A stretch of DNA of 64,000 nucleotides, taken from the NCBI RefSeq assembly GCF_005930975.1, contig NZ_VBSE01000039.1:1-64000 (forward strand), read 5' to 3'. Below are positions 1 to 8,478 of this stretch, one piece after another; the stretch's first letter is position 1, and every line of letters begins with the position of its first letter. The notes below the pieces were generated by a model. The model did no database searches and was not told where the DNA came from. It was given only the letters and a program-made list of their open reading frames with translations. The position numbers were made by a program, and so were the translations under genes. The DNA is from Apilactobacillus kunkeei. Its GTDB lineage: Bacteria > Bacillota > Bacilli > Lactobacillales > Lactobacillaceae.

Positions 1-48
1 ATGTCACCGGTTGAATACCGAATCAATTCCTCCCAGAAAATAGCATAA
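1..48 (+). CDS. IS3-family transposase, C-terminal tip (partial)
   Basis: The first 15 codons read MSPVEYRINSSQKIA and then stop. S/T-P-V-E-Y-R is the conserved C-terminal motif of IS3-family OrfB (DDE) transposases. The rest of the gene lies to the left of the window. A terminal-repeat-like sequence follows at once, as expected for an IS right end. The identification rests on a short motif plus its context. Confidence 0.72.
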   Translation: MSPVEYRINSSQKIA

Positions 49-51
49 CCA

Positions 52-77
52 TCTTCCAATTTTAGGGGTTCAGGTCA
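52..77. mobile_element. Right terminal inverted repeat of the IS3-like element
   Basis: Right after the transposase stop, the sequence reads inward from its outer end as TGACCTGAACCCCTAAAATT, with a terminal TGA and a C-rich block typical of IS3-family ends. The element boundary is therefore near base 77. The left end and any target duplication lie outside the window. Confidence 0.6.
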
Positions 78-103
78 CGGCGCTTTTTATTTACTCTTAG
101 AAA

Positions 104-176
104 TTGAGTATACTGGATTCGAACCAGTAAATTAAGGATTCAGAGTCCTCTGCCTTACCAATTTGGCGAATACTCA
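104..176 (-). tRNA. tRNA-Gln (anticodon CTG)
   Basis: On the minus strand a full cloverleaf folds: acceptor TGAGTAT/ATACTCA, D-arm, anticodon stem GAGGA/TCCTT around loop CTCTGAA (anticodon CTG), and T-arm ACTGG-TTCGAAT-CCAGT. CCA is not encoded. A U1-A72 pair is normal for tRNA-Gln. It lies 27 bp from the IS end. CTG is the less common glutamine isoacceptor in AT-rich genomes. Confidence 0.88.
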
Positions 177-293
177 ATAATTGATTACATATATAATATT
201 AATACTTGAAACACCTTTATGTCAACGATAACCAGCATTGACAGTCTTAAAAATGAATAGTAATATAAATGTATAGTGATTGATTAGTGATAT

Positions 294-367
294 TGCCCGC
301 TGGTCAAACTGGTTTAAGACGTCGCCCTCTCAAGGCGGAGTTACGGGTTCGAGCCCCGTGCGGGTGA
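294..367 (+). tRNA. tRNA-Glu (anticodon CTC)
   Basis: The cloverleaf has anticodon stem TCGCC/GGCGG (first pair T-G), loop CTCTCAA (anticodon CTC) and T-arm ACGGG-TTCGAGC-CCCGT. The body (GCCCGCTGGTCAA) resembles bacterial tRNA-Glu. The end of the acceptor stem has wobble pairs, so the exact 5' base is uncertain by one. No CCA is encoded. A terminator follows 10 bp later. Confidence 0.85.
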
Positions 368-375
368 TAAGAAAG

Positions 376-404
376 AAAAAGACAGCCATTTGGCTGTCTT
401 TTTT
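376..404. terminator. Bidirectional terminator after tRNA-Glu
   Basis: Stem AAAAAGACAGCC/GGCTGTCTTTTT with a 4-nt loop. A/T tracts on both sides let it serve tRNA-Glu (+) and the converging gene at 410-1069 (-). Confidence 0.85.
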
Positions 405-409
405 GTTTG

Positions 410-1069
410 CTAATAACTAATGGCCTTATAGCCACTACGCTTCCATAGCTTAGTAAGTTCCTTCACGGTGATAGTCTTATTCAAACCATCTTCAGGATCA
501 AAATAGAAAAAAACACGATGATTAAAGCCAAATAAGATAATACATTGATTGTCTCGTCTTCCCCATAACATCACAGGGCGATTACGATTAATTTGACTTC
601 TAACTCGTCGATAAGATTTTTTGGTCAAATCTTTATATGAACCAACAGAATTAACTAAAACACTTTTAAAGGTTTCATTTGATAAATTATCTAATGTTTT
701 TCCTATCTTTTCGTAAATATCAAAATCTGGTCTGGAAAAATGAACCAATACTGATAACGCTTTTTCTTCGTTAGAAACTTCAGTATTATCCTTACTGGCC
801 TGTAAAATTAAGATTCTGTAGTTCTTACGAATAAACTTGTTAGGGATCCATCCAACATCACTTTCGTTTTCAAAGTGAAACCATAGATGTTTTTGGTAAA
901 AACCGATTTGATCAATTTCAAATTTTGCTTTTTCGTCTGAATGATTGAATGCTTTGCGTTGATGCTTTCCCGCTTGCATTTCATTGACATACCATTTTTC
1001 CATCTTACGGTGCTTTAAACGCACGTAAAAGTGTGGCACATTTTCGTTTGCAATTGAATTGCTTTTCAT
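410..1069 (-). CDS. C39-like peptidase-fold protein with GW/SH3-like N-terminal part
   Basis: 219 aa. The C-terminal half (about 150-219: RPVMLWGR, CIILFGFNHRVFFYFDPEDG, W-x-x-x-G-x-x-A-I-S-Y) resembles the His/Asp half of C39-family cysteine peptidase domains. Residues about 12-80 resemble the GW/SH3-like wall modules seen elsewhere in this window (DVGWIPNKFI). I see neither an obvious catalytic Cys box nor a signal peptide, so it may be inactive or divergent. It is transcribed toward the tRNA-Glu terminator. Family-level assignment only. Confidence 0.5.
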   Translation of the reverse strand: MKSNSIANENVPHFYVRLKHRKMEKWYVNEMQAGKHQRKAFNHSDEKAKFEIDQIGFYQKHLWFHFENESDVGWIPNKFIRKNYRILILQASKDNTEVSNEEKALSVLVHFSRPDFDIYEKIGKTLDNLSNETFKSVLVNSVGSYKDLTKKSYRRVRSQINRNRPVMLWGRRDNQCIILFGFNHRVFFYFDPEDGLNKTITVKELTKLWKRSGYKAISY

Positions 1070-1205
1070 TAATTCACCCTCATTTATTTAGGTATACCAT
1101 CTATTATAACAATAAACAGGTACTCAACGCATCCTAAATATAATTTGTATGATAATGTCTTTTCACTATTGCGATAAATATGGTACTATTGAATATGTAC
1201 CATTT

Positions 1206-1573
1206 GGGGGCGTTATGGATTCGACGGGTATAGTTCGAATTCGGATTGCGTTCGCAGCGGCGTCTGCTCAACCGTCCAGTTTTTAAATTATAACTGCAAA
1301 CAATAATTCAAACAACGTCGCTTTAGCTGCCTAATAAGCAGTCTACGACAATCCAACTAGCTTTGCCTAGGGGCTAACTTGGGTTTTATAATTGATAGGC
1401 TTACGTTACTTGCTCACACCTGAAGTTAAGTAAAAGAGATTAATCAGGTTAGCTGATCATGTTAACCCCGGAATACGGTGCTTTGGTCAGTGAAACTTCA
1501 AATAGTATCCCTATGAGCGTAGATATTCAAATGGCGATATGCTCGGACGCGGGTTCGACTCCCGCCGCCTCCA
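1206..1573 (+). ncRNA. ssrA: tmRNA (ssrA)
   Basis: The tRNA-like ends GGGGGCG/CGCCTCC, a T-arm with GGGTTCGACTCCC, and an internal tag ORF identify tmRNA, which rescues stalled ribosomes together with SmpB (encoded at 51455-51928). The tag reads ANNNSNNVALAA followed by tandem TAA codons; the ALAA end is the usual protease signal. Pseudoknot-like segments follow the tag. A weak promoter (TACTAT near 1181) precedes it and a terminator follows directly. Confidence 0.97.
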
Positions 1574-1579
1574 TAAATA

Positions 1580-1617
1580 AAAAAGGATTGTAATTTAAAA
1601 ATTACAATCCTTTTTTA
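1580..1617 (+). terminator. ssrA terminator
   Basis: Long AT-rich stem AAAGGATTGTAATTT/AAATTACAATCCTTT followed by a T run, 8 bp after the tmRNA. Confidence 0.85.
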
Positions 1618-1641
1618 TTTTTGTCAAAAACAGATTTATTC

Positions 1642-2053
1642 TTAATCGCCAAAAAAACTGTCTTTTACATTGTAAGGAAATCTATTAATGTCTTGATCCC
1701 TCCAATCTCCTTCTATAGGTACCAGCTTATATTTTTTTGAATTTATCCTCATTATCATAATACATAGATTTAATTACCTTATTATTACTGTTTGGAACAT
1801 CAAAATCTACTCGATAGTCTTTACCTTTTGATGTGTTATACAATCCACCTAATTGATATACTTGAATATCAACATTTCTATTTTCATAAGTTCCCCAGCT
1901 TTCATAAATTTCTCTCTGAGTAGGTCCGACTATACAATCATAAATTATTACTATTGGGTATCCAATAAAAAGACAAAGTAGCAAATCTGTAAATCCTATC
2001 TCTCCTGAAAACAATCGTTCGTTTTTTTCTTCAACAATAAAAACCCTTCTCAT
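1642..2053 (-). pseudogene. Frameshifted small membrane protein gene, function unknown
   Basis: The first frame gives 108 aa with one hydrophobic segment (about 24-40) and stops at 1727, right after a run of seven A's (minus strand, 1732-1738). Removing one A lets the reading continue as YKLVPIEGDWRDQDINRF and on to a TAA at 1642-1644. The coherent tail implies an original product of about 136 aa. The span is 412 nt, one base too many for a single frame. This is a real mutation, a slippage site or a sequencing error. I do not recognise the family. Confidence 0.6.
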
Positions 2054-2162
2054 TTACTAATTCACCTCATAAAATATTAAATATTGTAAAACATTTATTG
2101 GCATCATTATAATATAATATCTATTATACTATTAATAAAATTAATAGCACGAATAACATCCA

Positions 2163-3058
2163 CTAATCCTTCCTATTAAAAATCGTTTGTACAAATACTG
2201 TAATAATTATAAATAAACCACCCAATAACTGCACCGGAGCCAAATACGTCCCAAGAAAAGCAACTGATAAGACAGTAGCAGTCAATGGTTCAAAAGCACT
2301 TAACATACCTGTCACTGATGGTGAGATATACTTCGTACTCATCAAATATAGCAAGTATGCCAACATCGTACCAAAGACAATAATGAAGAAAATACTAACT
2401 ATTGTGATCATTGATACTTTAGGAGCAGATGCACTTAAGACAAAACCAGATAGCGGTAAACTTCCTAATAGCATTCCCCACCCCACTATCAATTTATCAT
2501 CAAAAGCTGATAATAATTTAGCAGGGATTAAGGTATAAGATGCCTGACTAACATCAGCTCCGATACCCCATGCAATCGCAGCGATTGATAAAGCTAGTGA
2601 ATCAATGTGGCCATTAGTTACTAGCAAAAAAGTTCCTGTCAAAACCAAAATTACCGAAACTATTTCAGCCAAGTTAGGTAACTTATGATTAAAAACGGTA
2701 ACGTAACCCATTATAAAATGGGGCCCAAAAATTGTAGAACAGATGAGGTTGGCACATTGCCATATCTAATTTCCATAAAATATGTAAGTTGGGAAGGAAG
2801 CATTCCTAAGAGTGCAAAGGCAATCAATGTAAGTATTTCTCTCTTATTGTGCCAAATTTTAAAAACGGATTCCCCCGTAGTTATCCGACTCCAGCATAAA
2901 AGAAGAAGTCCCGCAACAAATAATCTAATACCTACCAACCAAATTGGTGTTACCAAGTGATGTTCAAAAAGATATTCTGCAACAGTTCCGGACATACCCC
3001 AAAATATTGATTCGATTATTGCTAATATAATTCCTTTAATTCTTATAGCATCCTCCAA
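2163..3058 (-). pseudogene. EamA/DMT-family transporter, broken by a frameshift
   Basis: Two overlapping reading frames, 2711-3058 (115 aa) and 2163-2711 (182 aa), together form one EamA-type drug/metabolite transporter of about 298 aa with ten predicted membrane segments. The join is LQFLGPI | MGYVTVFNHKLP, as in intact EamA repeats. The span is one base short of whole codons, and the break lies in an ATTTTATAATGG stretch, so a single T was probably lost. RBS is GGAGG just upstream of 3058. A promoter and terminator-like leader lie upstream. Confidence 0.8.
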
Positions 3059-3106
3059 ATCTATAATAAATTAAGTATATCATTATTCATAAATAAAATA
3101 GAGTAA

Positions 3107-3137
3107 ATAAAAAGCCTGCCCAATAATCGGACAGGCC
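3107..3137 (-). terminator. Terminator between the small transcript and the DMT gene
   Basis: On the minus strand GGCCTGTCC and GGGCAGGC pair across a short loop and are followed by TTTTTA. It lies upstream of the transporter start, so it would either end the small RNA or act as an attenuator. Confidence 0.75.
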
Positions 3138-3155
3138 AACCTAATTTGTGCGTGA

Positions 3156-3221
3156 TTACATAGAGAGGTGCACAATTAGATTTATAGAGAGTTGTAAATA
3201 ATAAACATTAAGATAAATCAT
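3156..3221 (-). CDS. Candidate 21-aa leader peptide / small ORF
   Basis: ATG to TAA, 21 codons, rich in Leu, Ile, Val and Tyr (starts MIYLNVYYLQLS). AGGT lies about 12 nt upstream, a weak ribosome site. The stop lies between the two arms of the hairpin just ahead of the terminator. It may be a leader peptide, a tiny hydrophobic peptide or chance. Confidence 0.25.
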   Translation of the reverse strand: MIYLNVYYLQLSINLIVHLSM

Positions 3222-3244
3222 CTGGAATGACTACCTACTTCTGT

Positions 3245-3273
3245 ATTATACGAAAATATTAAGAAAAAGTAAA
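3245..3273 (-). promoter_or_regulatory. Promoter of the small transcript
   Basis: Minus strand: TTTACT (3268-3273), 17-nt spacer, TATAAT (3245-3250). Predicted start near 3238. Confidence 0.65.
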
Positions 3274-3295
3274 GAATGTTAATTTTTTATTAAGA

Positions 3296-3949
3296 TTATA
3301 TTGTGAGTGTTAAAATCATATGATCTGAATATTCTATAACTTTTTGATCAGAAATTTTCATTTTACAATCATAAGACTCTGGTGCATATGCATAATCAAT
3401 GTGATATGCTTTATCATTCTTTCGATACATATAGAAAGTAGCTTGTGTTTCATCCCCTAATTTTTCAGATTCTTGATAGTGATAAACACTTCTTAATCCA
3501 ATCTGTTTCATCATGAAGTCAAATCTTGTATGATTACGATCGCCATGTTTGTTATCCCAAATTGCATTACTATTAAAGTCGCCAATAATAATTGAATTTT
3601 CAATCATTTTTATATTAATCGCAGAATATGTATATAAATCTTCAATATATCCTCCTTTCATCCATACTCCTAAAATTTTATATCCCCTAAAAAGTACGGG
3701 GATAATATAGCGTATACCGTAATTATTATTTTCCAAAGGTAGGATTTCATCGTCAGAAAAAGTAAAGAATAAGATTCCTTTTTGATCCCCTCTAATTTTT
3801 CTATATAGTTTTTGCTTAAATCCATTCAAAAAAGATAACTTACTAATATCCTCAACCTCAGACACTATATACAAATCAGCTTTTTCTTTTATTATTTCCT
3901 TATATTTATTTCTAAAAGCTCCATTGCAATTCCAGTAACATACTTTCAT
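3296..3949 (-). CDS. Endonuclease/exonuclease/phosphatase (DNase I-like) family protein
   Basis: 217 aa. The fold's metal and catalytic motifs are present in order: YWNCNG near the N-terminus, an acidic SEVED strand, IIGDFNSN in the middle and YSDHM near the C-terminus. This is the magnesium-dependent phosphodiesterase/nuclease superfamily; the substrate cannot be told. The start at 3949 has an AGGGGA ribosome site 8 nt upstream. A longer frame reaching 4042 would begin inside the last CRISPR repeat and is unlikely. No signal peptide, so probably cytoplasmic. The gene lies 79 bp beyond the leader-distal end of the array, same strand as cas. It may be reached by read-through from the array. 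A CRISPR role is only inference. Confidence 0.7.
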   Translation of the reverse strand: MKVCYWNCNGAFRNKYKEIIKEKADLYIVSEVEDISKLSFLNGFKQKLYRKIRGDQKGILFFTFSDDEILPLENNNYGIRYIIPVLFRGYKILGVWMKGGYIEDLYTYSAINIKMIENSIIIGDFNSNAIWDNKHGDRNHTRFDFMMKQIGLRSVYHYQESEKLGDETQATFYMYRKNDKAYHIDYAYAPESYDCKMKISDQKVIEYSDHMILTLTI

Positions 3950-4028
3950 TAAAGAATCCCCTAAATTATAAAAATTATTAAATCGCCATATTTCTGAAAC
4001 ATTTCTTTGCTTTATCATTTTAGTCTTA

Positions 4029-6572
4029 GTTTTAAACCTCATTGATATGACATACTTCTAAAACTAAAACTTTTACTAAACCATTATTTGTTTTGCTCTA
4101 AACCTCATTGATATGACATACTTCTAAAACCCGTGCAGTCGCTTAAGCTAAACATGTCGAGCTCTAAACCTCATTGATATGACATACTTCTAAAACCATA
4201 TCAATGGTTATAGCGTTTTTATTTTGGCTCTAAACCTCATTGATATGACATACTTCTAAAACATGCGGACTAGCATTAAAGACGATAATCACGCTCTAAA
4301 CCTCATTGATATGACATACTTCTAAAACACAACGCAATCGGAACAGTAGCAGTGTTTAGCTCTAAACCTCATTGATATGACATACTTCTAAAACACACTA
4401 GAAATCCACCAGCCTTTTGTCTTTGCTCTAAACCTCATTGATATGACATACTTCTAAAACTAATATAAGGGTGCTTAAGTAACTCAGAACGCTCTAAACC
4501 TCATTGATATGACATACTTCTAAAACTTGATTGCTGTGTTTAGGTCAGTTGAGGTTGCTCTAAACCTCATTGATATGACATACTTCTAAAACTACATTTG
4601 AAAAACATGTGGTGTGTTTATTGCTCTAAACCTCATTGATATGACATACTTCTAAAACATGCTTCGTTAAATCCTTGTGGTAGTGCTAGCTCTAAACCTC
4701 ATTGATATGACATACTTCTAAAACTAAAAGAGCATAACAACGTTTTTTTAATCGGCTCTAAACCTCATTGATATGACATACTTCTAAAACTATTTGCAAA
4801 TCGGAAAGATATATAAAAAAGCTCTAAACCTCATTGATATGACATACTTCTAAAACCAGTTACATAAACGGTGTTAATTCATATGAGCTCTAAACCTCAT
4901 TGATATGACATACTTCTAAAACGAAAGGTGGAAGTTAAGGATGATTAAATTAGCTCTAAACCTCATTGATATGACATACTTCTAAAACTTACTAATTTGT
5001 CTAATAATTCGGTTTGTTGCTCTAAACCTCATTGATATGACATACTTCTAAAACGTTATGGTCAGGCATTCCCATATAAATAGTGCTCTAAACCTCATTG
5101 ATATGACATACTTCTAAAACTAGCCTTTTTAAATCTCAATACTGCCAAATGCTCTAAACCTCATTGATATGACATACTTCTAAAACGCGTTTAACGCTTA
5201 ATCATCATGGCGACGAGCTCTAAACCTCATTGATATGACATACTTCTAAAACAAGTTAGATTAAACGTTGTCTGTAGTTCGTGCTCTAAACCTCATTGAT
5301 ATGACATACTTCTAAAACATAATGATATTAAAAGGTATGAAGATTTTAGCTCTAAACCTCATTGATATGACATACTTCTAAAACTTAGTGGTAGACCTTC
5401 GGGATCTATCAAACGCTCTAAACCTCATTGATATGACATACTTCTAAAACAGAACCATCGTAAACATTAGTTGATGCAATGCTCTAAACCTCATTGATAT
5501 GACATACTTCTAAAACAGCCGGAATTGTTGTAGCACGCGGCGAAGAGCTCTAAACCTCATTGATATGACATACTTCTAAAACCCAATTTATGCCGATAAC
5601 CTTGAGAATGAAGCTCTAAACCTCATTGATATGACATACTTCTAAAACTGGGATGCTGATGTTTTTATCGACACAACTGCTCTAAACCTCATTGATATGA
5701 CATACTTCTAAAACTAATGCTGTCTTGTTCTAGGCCTAAATAGTGCTCTAAACCTCATTGATATGACATACTTCTAAAACAGGTAGGTAAACGTCCATAA
5801 GGCCGTTTAAGCTCTAAACCTCATTGATATGACATACTTCTAAAACTATTCTTCCCCCTTAAATTTTCGAATGATTGCTCTAAACCTCATTGATATGACA
5901 TACTTCTAAAACGCTCAAAGTACATTTTACCACTATTGACGGGCTCTAAACCTCATTGATATGACATACTTCTAAAACTCAGCGTTAGCAATAATCAAGT
6001 AATCGTTAGCTCTAAACCTCATTGATATGACATACTTCTAAAACATCCACAAGGTAATGCTACTAACATGATGTGCTCTAAACCTCATTGATATGACATA
6101 CTTCTAAAACTAAATTACGCAAAAGAACAAATTAATCAGCGCTCTAAACCTCATTGATATGACATACTTCTAAAACTTAAATTAACGTTTTTTAAAAATA
6201 AACAAGGCTCTAAACCTCATTGATATGACATACTTCTAAAACTACTACGATAATGCACCACAAGCACTCGTTGCTCTAAACCTCATTGATATGACATACT
6301 TCTAAAACAGATAGAAATGATATTCCAGATAATCTTAAGCTCTAAACCTCATTGATATGACATACTTCTAAAACTTAGAACAAATGATCTAGACGCTAAC
6401 AGTTGCTCTAAACCTCATTGATATGACATACTTCTAAAACACTTGATAAGTAGTTTGGTCCATATAATTAGCTCTAAACCTCATTGATATGACATACTTC
6501 TAAAACTGAATCCACTTCACTAGCTAATAAGACTTTGCTCTAAACCTCATTGATATGACATACTTCTAAAAC
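4029..6572 (-). CRISPR. Type II-A CRISPR array, 39 repeats and 38 spacers
   Basis: Repeats are 36 bp and spacers 30 bp; every unit is 66 bp, so 38 units plus the last repeat fit exactly. In crRNA orientation (minus strand) the repeat begins GTTTTAGAAGTATGTCATAT and ends GAGGTTTAGAGC. The GTTTTA start is the type II hallmark and pairs with the TTAAAAT of the tracrRNA. The last repeat (4029-4064) differs at two bases at its crRNA 3' end, as expected for the oldest, leader-distal unit. Growth is therefore at the csn2 side. I see no duplicate spacers. Spacer targets cannot be known without searching. Confidence 0.98.
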
Positions 6573-6616
6573 CGATATTTTATAATCAAAATCTAATTTT
6601 TAAGAATGCCAGTCAA
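6573..6616 (-). promoter_or_regulatory. Compressed CRISPR leader and possible array promoter
   Basis: Only 27 bp separate the csn2 stop from the first repeat, so the leader must extend into the 3' end of csn2. A -35-like TTGACT (6611-6616) lies in the last csn2 codons, with TAGATT (6590-6595) after a short 15-nt spacer. Leader bases next to the first repeat read TTATAAAATATCG. The array may also be transcribed by read-through from cas1-cas2-csn2. Confidence 0.4.
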
Positions 6617-7277
6617 TAAAGTTATCATCTATAAAGTAATACTGACAAAATGAAAAATCAGTATTACTAATATCATTGTTTTTACCAAATTCAATATCTA
6701 ATAATGGAACTTCAAACTCTTTACATAATTTTTCAATGCTTTGTAGCTGATCACTGTTCAAATAATTAGCTAAATTATTTACAACAATCAATGATTTATC
6801 TTGAGTTTCCATCTTTAACCTTATCAATAATTCTATTATATCATAAGGTTTTCCTTCAATACCTGGATTTAAATGAATATTCAGTTTTTTTATAGTTTTT
6901 TCTATATCAATATCTTGAGTAATTAATAGCGGTATATCCAAAAAAAATAATTTTTCTTGAATAAAATTATTCAATGATGAAATAGTTTTTTGCATATAGT
7001 CGATGTCATCATTATCAAAATAACCAACTATATTCTTTACAACAGAATTAATTTGTTTAGTAGACAGACCGTTAAAGCTAATCAGATTTCCGTAAAAATC
7101 AATATATTTACTTTTCTCCAATTTATTATATTCATTATCAAAAACTTTTATTAAATCATTTCTATCATTTAATCCATTTAATATATCTAAGTAAACCGAT
7201 TGACTAGAAGTTTCTATAATCATTAAATCATTATTCAAAGGTTCTATCTTGTCATGAGTATCATAAGAAATGATCAT
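6600..7277 (-). CDS. csn2: CRISPR-associated protein Csn2 (type II-A)
   Basis: 225 aa, the short Csn2 class. Csn2 forms a ring-shaped tetramer that binds DNA ends and helps Cas1-Cas2 and Cas9 take up new spacers. The position downstream of cas2 and next to the array defines subtype II-A. The sequence is diverged and acidic/aliphatic, with family-like segments such as LLIRLKMETQDKSLIVVNNL and VPLLDIEF. Its ATG overlaps the cas2 stop by 4 nt (ATGA), implying translational coupling. Its last codons contain the candidate array -35. Confidence 0.9.
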   Translation of the reverse strand: MIISYDTHDKIEPLNNDLMIIETSSQSVYLDILNGLNDRNDLIKVFDNEYNKLEKSKYIDFYGNLISFNGLSTKQINSVVKNIVGYFDNDDIDYMQKTISSLNNFIQEKLFFLDIPLLITQDIDIEKTIKKLNIHLNPGIEGKPYDIIELLIRLKMETQDKSLIVVNNLANYLNSDQLQSIEKLCKEFEVPLLDIEFGKNNDISNTDFSFCQYYFIDDNFIDWHS

Positions 7278-7579
7278 AAGATAATTGTCCTTTCGGATGA
7301 ATTTCTAACATCTTCTTTCTTTTTTCCAGTTATAAAATGCATATCATTATACTGCTTTTCTGTCATCATAAAGCTCTGTATTAATCCCTTCTCTGGTGCA
7401 AAGGATGAAATTTTGTTCTCTAAAAATTGTGCGGATTGTTTCGTCACACATACACGGCAATAAACTGAATATTGAATCATCAAAAAGCCTTGATTAATTA
7501 GTTTCTTTCGAAATCGTCGATAGTTCCTTCTATCATCTGAAGTTTCTGTTGGTAGATCAAACATTATTATCAATCGCAT
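7274..7579 (-). CDS. cas2: CRISPR-associated endoribonuclease/structural protein Cas2
   Basis: 101 aa from the preferred start. Begins MRLIIMFDLPTET with the conserved first-strand Asp (D8), followed by the RRNYRRFRKKL helix typical of type II Cas2. Cas2 dimerises and bridges two Cas1 dimers in the integrase. The start at 7579 has GAGG 10 nt upstream; a longer frame from 7594 would start within that ribosome site. It overlaps cas1 by 23 nt and csn2 by 4 nt, so the adaptation genes form one tightly packed unit. Confidence 0.95.
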   Translation of the reverse strand: MRLIIMFDLPTETSDDRRNYRRFRKKLINQGFLMIQYSVYCRVCVTKQSAQFLENKISSFAPEKGLIQSFMMTEKQYNDMHFITGKKKEDVRNSSERTIIL

Positions 7580-8462
7580 TATTCGGTACCTCATTTTTTA
7601 ATTCCACCTTTAAATCAAAAATTTTACCATTATTCAAATAATCAAAACAATCTGCAACATATTTGTTAATAGCCGTCTTAACTAACATTTCTTTCTCCTT
7701 GTAAAAGATTTCCATGTTTAAGATTTCCACTAGACCGAATTTTATATCCGGAGTAAGAGAATTCATCTTCTTACATGAAACCCAATAATCAATAATCGGC
7801 CTAAATGGTTCCATCAAATCTGAACTAAGATTAAACGTGTTTTCTAAACTATGATGATGAATACCAATATATGTTGAGAATCCCTGACTTACAATTTCAC
7901 GATTAAAATTAGATAATAAAATTGAATATCCATAGTTTAGTGCTGCATTGATTGCTAAATTTTGATTTCGACTAAAATCATTATTAAAAAGCAATTTAAA
8001 ATATTTTCTAGCTACCACTGCCTCTCTATTACTAGAATCTCCTATCTCAATTTTATCAATTTCATTCTTTATATCTTGAATATTATCTCTATGTTTATAT
8101 TTTAGAACTGCCAATTGATTAATCATTTTTCTTGTTACTATTTTTGTCCAAAGTACTTCTTTTCGTCCATCATCCCAAAATATCTGTTCATTAATTTTTT
8201 CAATATTTTTGTTATTAGGATAATTATTAACAATCTCACATGTTGGATTCTGATATTCGTCAGAGAATATGATTTTTGCGTTTACTTTATTTAGTCGATT
8301 AATCAGTTCAGTCGTGATTACTGCTTGAGTTGTACTAATTAATAATAAATATATATCATCGATAGGAATCTTATTAATTCCTTCCATTGTTTGAACAATC
8401 ATACAATTACTCGAATAAGATATTTTAGCATGACTTGAAATAATGACGCTTCTCCAGCCCAT
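7557..8462 (-). CDS. cas1: CRISPR-associated integrase Cas1 (type II)
   Basis: 301 aa, begins MGWRSVIISSHAKISY as in type II Cas1. Metal-binding residues are recognisable: E147 (SNREAVVARKYF), H203 (GIHHHSLEN) and E218 (SDLMEPFRP). It catalyses spacer integration at the leader-proximal repeat with Cas2. A strong AAGGAGGAG ribosome site precedes the ATG. A terminator-like hairpin lies between the cas9 stop and this gene, so its level relative to cas9 may be reduced. Confidence 0.96.
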   Translation of the reverse strand: MGWRSVIISSHAKISYSSNCMIVQTMEGINKIPIDDIYLLLISTTQAVITTELINRLNKVNAKIIFSDEYQNPTCEIVNNYPNNKNIEKINEQIFWDDGRKEVLWTKIVTRKMINQLAVLKYKHRDNIQDIKNEIDKIEIGDSSNREAVVARKYFKLLFNNDFSRNQNLAINAALNYGYSILLSNFNREIVSQGFSTYIGIHHHSLENTFNLSSDLMEPFRPIIDYWVSCKKMNSLTPDIKFGLVEILNMEIFYKEKEMLVKTAINKYVADCFDYLNNGKIFDLKVELKNEVPNNAIDNNV

Positions 8463-8478
8463 ATCTACTCCTCCTTAC

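Larger units (their letters stand above)
3107..3239 (-). ncRNA. Candidate small transcript or attenuated leader upstream of the DMT gene
   Basis: A good promoter (3245-3273) and an intrinsic terminator (3107-3137) bracket about 130 nt on the minus strand. A hairpin pairs 3141-3151 with 3170-3179 (CTAATTTGTGC/GCACAATTAG). The motif CTCTCTAT occurs twice. A 21-codon ORF lies inside. It could be an sRNA, or a leader controlling the broken transporter whose start is 50 bp downstream. It matches no riboswitch class I can name. Confidence 0.45.

Noticed and set aside
2685-2960. Plus-strand frame within the DMT transporter
   Set aside because: Antisense shadow with no ribosome site; the transporter reading is clearly supported.
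3950-4042. N-terminal extension of the EEP gene into the last CRISPR repeat
   Set aside because: No ribosome site, basic low-quality sequence, and the family motif starts right after ATG 3949, which has AGGGGA at proper distance.
4197-4226. Spacer beginning CATATCAATG, which is complementary to ten bases within the displayed repeat
   Set aside because: A single ten-base match in AT-rich sequence; likely chance, with no second case among the other spacers.
4029-6572. Self-targeting spacers within this window
   Set aside because: By eye I found no full spacer match to the surrounding sequence, but the rest of the genome and phages cannot be checked here.
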